The notes under the pieces are model-generated. The model worked only from the letters and a program-made list of their open reading frames with translations. It ran no database searches and had not been told where the DNA came from. From Eudorina sp. 2006-703-Eu-15 (lineage: Eukaryota > Chlorophyta > Chlorophyceae > Chlamydomonadales > Volvocaceae): a stretch of DNA of 64,000 nt. A program made the position numbers and the translations under genes. The stretch lies in assembly GCA_003117195.1 (NCBI GenBank), contig BDSI01000231.1, forward strand, positions 41,596-105,595, in the 5' to 3' direction. Numbering within the stretch: position 1 is the first letter of the stretch; each line of letters starts with the position of its first letter. This document shows positions 55,501 through 64,000 of this stretch, one piece after another.

Positions 55501-58093
55501 CACGGCTTAAACACACAGCTACGCCCGTCGGCCCACGTGCCCGTCGGCCCACGTGCCGGCGTGCCCACAGGGATATCCACGCTCCTGCCGCACCCATCCG
55601 CACCTGAATGATTTGCTCACGTCCAGCATCCTCAAGTCGGGCAGGCGGCTGCAAACCTGCGGCGGCGTGGAGGCGTTTAGTTAGAACCCGCCCGTGGAGG
55701 TGTTGGGTGAGAAACCCGCCCGTGGAGGTGTGTTCACGCGTGGGCGAGGTCAGAGGTCATGCGCGCACGCAGGTCGGGATCCCCGGTGGTGATGATGAGG
55801 CCGCGCGTGAGCCGACACAGGCTGACAAACTTCAAAACCACGTGGAGATGAGACCGACATCCGCAACGGCACGCGTGTCTCGCCCTGATGCCGCAGCCAC
55901 CACCGCCCGGCGACCTCGCATGCACAGACTGGGGCAGCTGCGTCCTGCGCCGGGGAGGTAGCGTCTCCTACCTCACTGTGGAAGCACACCTCATCACTTA
56001 TATTCGTGCTTGGTTTGGGTCGGGCGGGTTTCTTACCTAAGCACACCTCATCACTGTAAATATTACTTCTTGCAAACGAGGTCTCTTATCTAAGCACACC
56101 TCATCACTGCAAATATTACTTCTTGCAAACGAGCCCGGCCGACCGTGCCCGTCACCTCCCGCACCTGCGCCACCAGCGCCGGCGTCACGTGGTCCCCCGA
56201 CTCGGTCAGCTCCAGTCTCACGAGCGGGGCCCCGGTCCCGCCTCCGCCACCCCACGGCCCCCCGCCTCCGCCTCCGCCACTGCCACCGCTGCCCGTCCCG
56301 CGCGCCCCTGCCGTCGTTGAGGCCGCTGCTGCCGCCACCGGCCCCGACTGCATCTGCGCGTGCGCCGCTGCGCTGCCTGCGGTGCCCGCACCCGCTCCCT
56401 TCATCAGGCTGAGCACCAAGTCCGGGACATGGCAGCGCCGCAGCCGCAGCGCGCGCAGCCGCCGCAGCGGCGCCAGGCTGAGCCGCTGCCGGGCGTCCCA
56501 GCCCATCAAGTCCACCTCTAGGACCTGCAGGCTCTGACCCACGGGTCCGTTCATGAGGCCGGTCCACGCTTCTGCGTCGAGGCGCAGCGCCGGCTCGCGA
56601 TGGTGCCACGAGATCGCCAGGCGGGTCAGTCCCGACATGGACGCGAGTGCGGCCACGTCGGTGGCATGGAGCGCCTGGTTGCACAGCAGCAAGCAACTGC
56701 GGTGGCAGTTGGTGGTTGATTGGTTGGGAGGGAGGAGGGGTTAGGTGTGGCGCGCTGTCGATGCAAGGGCAGGGGTGCCACAGCCGGCGCAACGCAACGC
56801 CGGCAGGCGGGGATGGCCTATGCTGTAGTACGCGGATGTGCTGCTGGGCCACAAGGTGCAGCGGAAGATATGAGACTCATTTGACCGACAATGTATTCTC
56901 ATAATTCAAGCCGCATGTACCCCAGACGGAAGTGGGATGCCAACCGGAACCGGAACCCAGACCGTGTTGGAGGGCAGTGCAGTCGTGGTGAGGGTGCCCC
57001 CGCCAGCAGGCCACGAGCATGGGTAGTGGGCTGGCATGGTCATCTCGGACCAAGCGGAGAGGCCCCGCGTGCGGACACGGCGCGGACAGCCGCCCCCCCT
57101 TGCGTAGTCCGCTACGGGGAAGCACCCTTTCCGGAATGCGGCCTCTCACCTCAGGCTCGGCAGGGAGGCCAGGTGGTGCACCAACTTGAGCACCGGCAGC
57201 CCCACGGGCCTGAACCGGTGGTGCAACAGATGCGTTGGCGCGTTGGGTCCCCGAAACGCGGGCGGCTGGCCAGCCGCAGTCTCGAATATGGGGTCCAGCG
57301 CTAGGAGCTCGCCGATGCAAATCTCCAGGTGCCGCAACCGCGACAGCTGAGGGAGTACCGCGCCCATGAGCTTCGCTGCAACGCAGCTTTGCTCCGGTAT
57401 CTCTGAATTGTATGTTTCTTCCTCCGACCGCGAGGAAACGGGCGAATGCGGTGGCGAGGTCGACATGGTCGCCGAGTCGAGGGGCACAGGTGCTTGGCGG
57501 ACAGCGTTCATGACCAAGGAGGTCAACTGAGAAAGCAGCCCCAAGGCACCCACGTCGGCAATTCCGAGCAGACATCCTGAACAGTCCAGGTGCTGAAGTC
57601 GCCCTGCCAGCGGCTGCAACACGTTTAGGCCTTGGCTCCCCAGATCTTGTCCGGAAATAACGAGGCTGACAAGGCTTGGGAATAGGGTGCCAAGCCTCTC
57701 AGGGCTCCAAACGGGGGTCAGGTAAGCCAGCGCAAGCCTTGAAGGGCTTGGTGCTGCACGTCTGAGCGATGCATCGATGCTCCTCACAGACGAGAAGGTT
57801 ATGCCCAGAGCTGGTGGCCCTAGGTTGTGAACCCGCAAGGCGGTAAGCGCAGACTTGAGGGAACAATGCCAGCCCCGACACGTCGCCAGAATGCTTGGCA
57901 CATCGTATCTGTTATCTAGCAGTCCTGATATGCGGTAGAGTAGGTCAGCTGGCAGTCCAGGCCAGCTATCGAACTCGTGGTTGGTGTCGGCAGGTGCATC
58001 AACGGGCCAGTCGTCCACTATGAGTTCAGGTGCAGGAGTCACTGGATATGCCATGGCAACACAGCCAAACAGTGCAAAGGGCACCTCTCCCAT
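52542..58093 (-). CDS. Large F-box/leucine-rich-repeat protein (8 exons)
   Basis: Exons in reading order: 58093-57150, 56696-56165, 55656-55604, 55321-54933, 54628-54174, 53943-53741, 53315-53078, 52817-52542 (stop TAG 52544-52542). All phases join, giving 1029 residues. An F-box lies at about residues 43-80 (WPGLPADLLYRISGLLD, then ILATCRGWHCSLKSAL). After it come many irregular LRRs: LFPSLVSLVISGQDLGSQGL, LQHLDCSGCLLGIADVGALG, LPDLRMLDVSKSF, LPHLRALSLGGCIDFSDDGL, VPHLEQLELG and MRRLRYVRLHGAPITASAL. Low-complexity inserts (Gly/Ala/Ser around 56.2-56.4 kb; Pro/Gln/Ala around 54.2-54.5 kb) separate repeat blocks. Its likely role is substrate recognition for an SCF E3 ligase (family knowledge). 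A second in-frame ATG at 58054 is an alternative start. The gene is divergent from MCM8. Confidence 0.8.
55976..56123 (+). repeat. Tandem 61-bp duplication plus third partial copy in an F-box intron
   Basis: AAGCACACCTCATCACT occurs at about 55982, 56040 and 56093. The latter two copies are followed by the same AAATATTACTTCTTGCAAAC. It lies wholly in the intron between exons 56696-56165 and 55656-55604. Confidence 0.85.
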
Positions 58094-58348
58094 AGCACAA
58101 CGACTGCTTCTTTGATGTTTTTTCCTCACCAAAGTCACTGTACGGCGTCTTGTTGACAATGGCGCGAACGCTTGTCCAAGGCACTCTTCTGTGCCCACGC
58201 TTTTGCCACAACGAGTCTCAGAAATACCTCATCAAATAGGAATATCCATATATACACCTTGTTGCAATGTCTGCAATGATAAAACTTACCCCTGACTGTT
58301 TCGCGCATCCGCTGTCCCACTCCACTTCTTGAACAACGCTCGCCCGCG
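58094..58348. promoter_or_regulatory. Shared divergent promoter region, F-box / MCM8
   Basis: 255 bp between divergent ATGs. An AT-rich tract ATATCCATATATAC near 58242-58256 is the best TATA-like candidate for either gene. The short spacing implies shared or overlapping promoters and 5' UTRs. Confidence 0.5.
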
Positions 58349-61300
58349 ATGGCCGCCGCCGGGGCACCGGGTCACGCACCCAACACGCCACCAGCAGCCT
58401 GGGCCCACTATTTTCCACCGCAAGAGTATGCCCCGGGCGACCGCCGAGCGCTCCTCATCTCGGACCTGCTGACCTTCCTGGTGTCGGGAGGTGGTCACAC
58501 CTTCGTGGAGGGACTGCGGCCGGCCGGCTCCGGGGCTTACGCCCTGGAGGTGGACTACGCGGCGTTGGAGGCGCAGTCGGGTCTGGTGGACCTGCCGGCG
58601 GCGATTGAGGGCTCGCCAGTGGAGGCGCTGGGCTGCATCGCCGTCGCGGCCCATGAGGTGAGCGGCACGGAGGTCGTTGGGTGGCTGGGTTGCTTGGGTT
58701 GGGTGGATTCCGGGTTTGTTGGGGCACCAAAAACGCCAACCCAGATGGTATGGTTGGGTGGGTGGCTGGGTGGATGGGTGGATGGGAGGGTGGCGTATTG
58801 GGCGATGAGCTGCGCGCAAATGCGGGCCCCCGCGATGTGGGTTCGGCCGCCGTGGCTGGGCCGCACAACAGACGGAGCTGCGGACCTCCCTCTGAGTGCC
58901 GCTGAGGCGATCCAGGGAGTCCTTCCTCGCCTCTCCTCCCCTCTCTCCCGGACAAGCTCCTGGGCGCCGGTGGTTGGGATTGGGGTGGGGCCGGGCTGCC
59001 GGCAAACGTGGCCCCGGCGGCAGCGATCAGCGGGGCGGTCCACCCACCCGCGGCTGGCCGCGCGCCCACCCCGGCTCCCGCCGCCCGCCGCCACCTTGGG
59101 CCAGCGACGCACAGCTCTTGGTCCTGTATATTCTCCACCTTACCTTCCCCTGGACAGCCAGCGACGCCTGTATCGGCCCACCCATTCGCAATCTCCCCGC
59201 AATCTTCCGAACCCCACGCCGCGACGGCCCCCCGGCCAGGCCGCCTTCACGCACCGCAAGGGCCGCCTGCTCGCGCACAGCCTCGGCGGCCTCCTCCCCT
59301 TCCCCGTCCCCGTCCCCGGGGGGCCGCACGGGGGCCCGCCGGGAGGCGCGGCTGCCGCCGCCGCCACCGCTCCGGGCACGGGTACGGGTACGGGCGCCTC
59401 CGAGGTCCCCCCGCCCCGCCGCATCGAGATCCGGCTGGTCAACCACCCGGCCTCCGCGACCCAGATCCGGCAGCTCAAGTCCAGCTCCATCGGTGGGTCC
59501 TGACGGGTCCAGCGGGGACGGACTGCAGCTGGCAGCTGGAGATGGTGTCCTCTGCTGAGACACCGTGTCCGCTCGGCTTGGGGTTAACTGTCAACGGACA
59601 CCCAGACCCGCGGGTCGGGCAGTTGCTGGGGGGTCCTTGGCTAGGCCAAGCTGTGCCCGACCCTCGTCTAGGAGAATTCCCTTGCTGAGATTCCCTTGCG
59701 AATCCTACAAGTCTCGCAGGCTGTGGTCTGGGCGTCCAGCGCTGGATGCGCTTCGTCGCAAGCGTACTTTAATTCGGTCTCAACTCTGTGTTAGCGATGT
59801 AGGGGTGCGACATGGCCACGGGATGTGGGGGCAACGAACAAAGGGGGGGGGCCGCACACGCCCCGCGGCAAGGACGCGTTGGGGGGGGGGGCGGCCGACC
59901 GCTGGTCCGGCACTCTCTCACCCCCACCACCCCACACACACTCTCACGATGCGGCCCACACTGCCACACGTCGCAGGCAAGCTGGTGACGCTGCGCGGCA
60001 CGGTCGTACGGCTGACCCCTGTACGGCCGCTGGTGACCCACATGGACTTCGTGTGCGCCAAGTGCGGCTCCACCACGGGGGCGGCCTTCACCGACGGGGT
60101 GTACTCGGTGCCATCAAAGTGCTCGGGTGGGTGGGTGGGTGGGCTTGGGGGGGTGGATGTCCGGACAAGCCATGGCATTCCGTACAATTCCGTACACCGT
60201 GCGGTACGGCGATGTACGGCGCGGTATGATGCGGCAGCCTTTCTGTGTTGCGAATGTCGTCCACGTGTGCCGGGCTCCATCAGTTGCGCGAGTTGAGGGC
60301 GGGGCGTGTGGGTCCTCGGCTCGAGCAGGCTACACACACCGGGGGGTCGGTCGGGCGGGCTTCTTTTCTAAACACACACACGCCCCCCGCCAGCGTCGGC
60401 CCGGCAGATATGTGACGATTCACACACACACACACACATGCACACACACACACACACACACATGTGGGATACATGCGCTTGACCGCGCAGGCGACGGCTG
60501 CCGCAGCCGCACCTTCGCGCCGCACCGCTCCTCCGCCCGCTGCGTGGACTGGCAGAAGATCCGACTGCAGGTACGGAAGGGAAGGAAGTACGGAAGGACG
60601 TACGGATGGCCGCGCCATCACGTCCCCCTGCAGGCCAGCGCCCGGCCAGCCTTCAGGGCCCTTGGCGTCCTTTACGTGACGTTATCCGTCAGGCGCCCTC
60701 GGCTCTCTTTGGGGCTCGTCCTGCCTGCCTGCGCGCAGCTCCGAACCCTAAATCCTAAACCCTAACCACGCAGACGCCTCCGGCCCCGCCACCCCCCCAG
60801 GAGCTGTTGGGCGCTGACAAGGCGGCCGAAGGCCAGGTGCCCCGCTCCGTGGAGGTGGAGCTGTCGGGGGACCTGGTGCACAGCGCGGTGGTGGGCGACG
60901 TGGTGACGGTGGTGGGGGTGGTCAAGGTCATGGCCACGGGGGACGACCTGGGTGAGCCGGAGGGGGGGCGGGGGGCGGGGAGGGTAATAGGAAATTGGTA
61001 GACATATTCGGCACTGCGCTGCTGCCACCGAGAGCAAAGGTCTGGTGAAGGATGGACTGTACCGGGAGGGGCGGGGGCCAAGGAGGGCCGGGTTCGCGGG
61101 GCCGGGTGCAGCGGGAAGAAATGCGGTGCTGGGGCCCCGGGTGGGGACACGGCGAAAGAAGGCCGCGCACGGGGCCGGGCGGCGGGTTCCGGTGCTTGAC
61201 GGGAGGAGTGTGGGTGCGGGTGCGGGTGATGAACGGCTGAGGTCAGGGCAGGGCGGGTAGGGCAACCATGCCATGTCGGGGGTCGGGTGCCTGGCAGAGA

Positions 61301-63707
61301 GGGCCGCGGGGGGGTCGGGTACCTCTCTGCCAGGCACCCGACCTCCGCGGAGGTCGTGGTGACCGCGTTAGTAGCGCGTCAAGGAGCAATTTAACGTGGT
61401 CTTACGCGTTGCAACGTGGCTGGCTAACGCGGACCAAACGCAGGGCTAACGTGTGGTGTGAAATCTTAACGCGATGCGTTAGATTAGACCGGGCCATGGC
61501 TGGCCGGAGCACCTGAGAGGATAGCGTGTTGCGTTAGGTTTAGCGCAAGCCAGACTGGTTGAGACTGGTTGAGAAATGAGTCACGTTAGGGGACCGCGGG
61601 ACTTTACGTACCCGACCCCCGACGGGTTTACACACAGCTCTCACGAGATGTACGAGATGTACGAGATGAGAAGAAGGCCTACTCCGCCTCTGTCCACGCC
61701 TGCCGTGCCTTGCCGTTGTGCCCTGCCGCACTCCCCGCAGTCAAATTTGCGTCCACGGGGGGGCCCTCGGGCGGCGGCGGCGGCGGCCCCTTTGGCGGCG
61801 GCCGTGGTGGCGGCGGCGGCGGCGGCGGGGCAGGTCGCGGCGGCGGCGGCGGCGGCAGCGGTCTGTTCCTGATGTACCTGGAGGCGGTGTCGCTGACCTG
61901 TCCCCGCCAGCAGCTGCAGGGCAACCTGATGCAGGTACGGCTGTACGGATGGTGTAAGGCGTACGGCAGTCGTCGTACAATCACGAGCACCCAGCCTCGC
62001 ACCGGTGATGCCGGTCTTCCGCCCTGTCCGCCTGCCGCCCTGTCACCCACCCCCCAACCCCCCGCAGGCGCCCGCCCTGGGCGACGGGGCGCAGGGCGGC
62101 GCACTCGGACCCATGGGTCTGGGCGGCCCCGCGGCGCTGCCGTCCTTCATCGCCAAGGACCTGGCCTTCGTCGTCAAGTTCTGTGAGGTGCGGAGAGGGG
62201 CGGAGCGGTCGGGATGGGGGTGGAGGAGGAAATGCGATTTAGCGAAAGAGGCGGGGCCGGTAGTTGCGGGGCCGGGGGCGGGCACCTGCGAGCGCGACGG
62301 CACCGCACCTCAAATGGGGGCCCGCGGGTCGTGAGGGGGCCGCGGGAAGGGGGAAGGAGGGGACCTGATTCGTCAAAAGAGGGCCCCCAGCCCCCGGGTC
62401 GCAGATGCCCCCAGCCCCCGGGTGCCCGAGTTCGTTCTTCGGGTTTATTTCTTTTTTCAATTTAACCCCCAGCCCCCAGTTACTCAGACCCGGCCGTTGT
62501 TGCGCCGCACTGCGCGCCCTTTCCCCCCTCCCCGCGCGCGCGGGCCCCCAAACCCCCCTTCCCTGGTTTCCCGATGGTGCCGTACGGCAGTCGTACGGCG
62601 GTGACCAGCTCCGCCAGCTCGTCCACGCGCTGTGTCCCTCCATATACGGCAACGAGCTGGTCAAGTGCGGCATCGTGCTGGCGATGCTGGGCGGGGTGCG
62701 CAAACACGCGGGGGCGGGCGCGGGGGCCTGGCGGGGCGCGGCCGGCGGCGGCGGCGGCAGCAGCGGCGGCGCCGCGGCCCCGGAAGGTGAGGTCGAGAGG
62801 GGGGTACTGGTCACCTGGGTTGGGCGCAGCTCCCGCAACACTGCCATGTGCGATTTGAACGGTACCGCTGAAAAGGAGAAGGAAGGGAGGGCTGGGAAGG
62901 GAGGGCGTGCGGGAGAGGGGGGTACGGCAAATTGGTAGACATATTCAAAAGGGGGAGAGAGGGGGAAGAGAGGGAGAGAGGGGAGTGAGGACAGGATGCA
63001 GAGGTCTTCGTGTCTGCGGTGCCGGTGCCGGCGGCGGAGGGGGATGGGTGGCACAGGGAGGGGGATGAACTTGCACGCGGGAACGGCAGGGAGGGGAGGG
63101 CAGGGGAGGGCAAGGGGGAAATTGGTAGACATTTCAAGGGGGAAGGCTCCTCTGGGGGCCTCCGTAAGGGGGCCGACCAGGCACCGGCGGGGGTCCCCAC
63201 CTCAGCCCTGAAGGGGCCACCGCTGATCATGTGCAACAGCGGCGGTACACCTATCTCGTCGCGTACAGCGCCCTCTGCCGTACCAACTGCACGTACAAAC
63301 TACCCCCGCTGCACACACGCAACGGTGGGGTCTGTGCCGTGCCCCGCAACGTCTGGCGCCTGGCGCCTGGCGCCTCCCTCCCTCCCTCCCTCCCTCCCTC
63401 CCACTCTCCCTCGCAATAAATACACACGTGCGCGCAGGGACTGGGTCGGGGGCAGAGGGACCGTTGTGTGGCATACGGGGCATTCCCCAGGCGTAGCTGT
63501 AACCCCCGCATGTCACGCCCTCATGCTCCGCTCTGGCCTGATCTGCTCTGCCTGCCGTACGAACACACGTGCTCACGTGGGAGCGCAGGCCCGGGCGGCG
63601 GCGGGGGCGGTCGCGGCGGCGGCGGCGGCGGGCGGGTGCCGGTCCGTGGCGACATTCACTTGTTGGTGGTGGGCGACCCGGGGCTGGGGAAGAGCCAGCT
63701 GCTGCAG
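58349..63707 (+). CDS. MCM8: DNA helicase MCM8, 5' part (cut by window end)
   Basis: Exons 58349-58657, 59240-59492, 59977-60126, 60491-60570, 60801-60951, 61741-61934, 62068-62187, 62591-62786 and 63589-63707 join in phase to 524 residues. The gene continues past the window. MCM8 forms a helicase with MCM9 in homologous recombination and replication-associated repair. Evidence: an N-terminal domain ([20 protein letters not shown]); the OB-fold start [20 protein letters not shown]; a zinc-binding module CAKCG ... KCSGGDGC; then [21 protein letters not shown], whose R-F-x5-S-x3-V-D-W-Q pattern is specific for MCM8 rather than MCM9 or MCM2-7; [32 protein letters not shown]; and the Walker A motif [12 protein letters not shown] in the last exon seen. 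Glycine-rich inserts interrupt four places. Exon 2's acceptor (59239) is the least certain. Confidence 0.88.
60747..60770 (-). repeat. Interstitial telomere-like tract in an MCM8 intron
   Basis: CCCTAAATCCTAAACCCTAA just upstream of the 60801 exon reads as three degenerate TTTAGGG units on the minus strand. Confidence 0.75.
60983..61031 (+). repeat. Dispersed element core, MCM8 intron copy
   Basis: AGGAAATTGGTAGACATATT then CGGCACTGCGCTGCTGCCA. It begins about 30 bp after the donor of exon 60801-60951, in the sense of the gene. Confidence 0.85.
61281..61343. repeat. 22-bp perfect inverted repeat (hairpin) in an MCM8 intron
   Basis: The arm beginning GGTCGGGTGCCTGGCAGAGA at 61281-61302 is the exact reverse complement of 61322-61343, with a 19-bp loop. 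It lies in the intron between exons 60801-60951 and 61741-61934. Confidence 0.92.
62420..62480 (-). repeat. Dispersed element part B, inverted copy in an MCM8 intron
   Basis: On the minus strand it reads TTAAATTGAAAAAAGAAATA then AACCCGAAGAACGAACTCGG, matching part B at 14371-14417 with few changes. Confidence 0.8.
62926..62950 (+). repeat. Dispersed element partial core
   Basis: GCAAATTGGTAGACATATTC followed by AAAAGGG in the MCM8 intron before exon 63589-63707. Confidence 0.85.
63114..63141 (+). repeat. Dispersed element partial core
   Basis: GGAAATTGGTAGACATTTCA in the same MCM8 intron, 190 bp after the previous partial core. Confidence 0.8.
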
Positions 63708-64000
63708 GTGCGTGATGGGGGGAAGGGGCATGGGGAGGGGGAGGAAGGGTTGGGTGCGTGAAGGGGGAGGGGTGCGTGAAGGGGGATTCCACATAGGCAG
63801 CCACAGTCGGGAGATGGGTTCCCTAGGGGTGCGTTGGGAGGGAGATTGTGGGAGTTCCATCGCAAGAGTACGACCACCGCAGTACAGGTGATGATCGACG
63901 AGGGCAAAATCGACAAAACCGCTCTACGCGTCCACAGTCTCCGCCTTCCCTCTCCTCGCTGTCCTCCCTGTCAGGTCCGTGTCGGGCCCCTGCCCCACCC
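63708..64000. other. MCM8 intron, right edge of window
   Basis: No continuation of the AAA+ domain is recognised in the last 293 bp. This is intron sequence with purine-rich runs, ending in a pyrimidine-rich stretch. Confidence 0.5.

Overview
This is nuclear DNA of a GC-rich green alga, most likely a volvocine chlorophyte related to Chlamydomonas, Gonium or Volvox. The evidence is several intron-rich eukaryotic genes with short GT-AG introns, GC-rich coding sequence with alanine, proline and glycine runs, abundant GA, CA, GGGGT and GCGGT microsatellites, a plant-type plastid starch synthase, and TTTAGGG telomere-like motifs. The species call is inference; the eukaryotic green-lineage call is well supported by splice-site reconstruction in all complete genes.

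Layout, left to right. (1) 365-3153 (+): F-box/leucine-rich-repeat protein in seven exons. (2) 3154-8265: no recognisable gene, with minisatellites, including a 7-bp CCAGGAG array just downstream of the next gene. (3) 17147 down to 8266 (-): soluble starch synthase of the GT5 family, closest in layout to class IV, with at least 15 exons and introns full of low-complexity DNA and a dispersed repeat. (4) 17693-19710 (+): divergent TruB-type pseudouridine synthase, divergently transcribed from the starch synthase. (5) 24159 down to 22164 (-): unrecognised 449-residue protein with a Glu/Arg-rich tail. (6) 24.2-32.8 kb: gene-poor, degenerate DNA with an interstitial telomere-like tract, a decayed MYND-like remnant, an orphan C-terminal fragment of a RIO1-type kinase and a 355-bp GCGGT/GCGGC array.

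(7) 32791-33560: a 9-bp GGGTCGGTC array that runs directly into (8) about 33568-51664: 18.1 kb of a head-to-tail 265-bp satellite, about 68 copies, with nested higher-order repeats of 2, 4 and 5 monomers. This is the dominant and most unusual feature of the window. (9) 58093 down to 52542 (-): a second, larger F-box/LRR gene (eight exons, 1029 residues). (10) 58349 rightward (+): MCM8, nine exons visible up to the Walker A motif, cut by the window end.

The genes do not form a pathway: starch granule synthesis (plastid), RNA modification, ubiquitin-ligase substrate recognition and homologous-recombination helicase functions are interleaved as usual in a eukaryotic chromosome. Two gene pairs (starch synthase/TruB and F-box/MCM8) are head to head with short shared promoters. 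A dispersed repeat with a conserved core AAATTGGTAGACATATTC followed by CTGCGCTGCTGCCA occurs at least eight times in introns and intergenic DNA here. The gene-poor core with satellite, telomere-like repeats and gene fragments is consistent with a pericentromeric or former subtelomeric region, which is inference.
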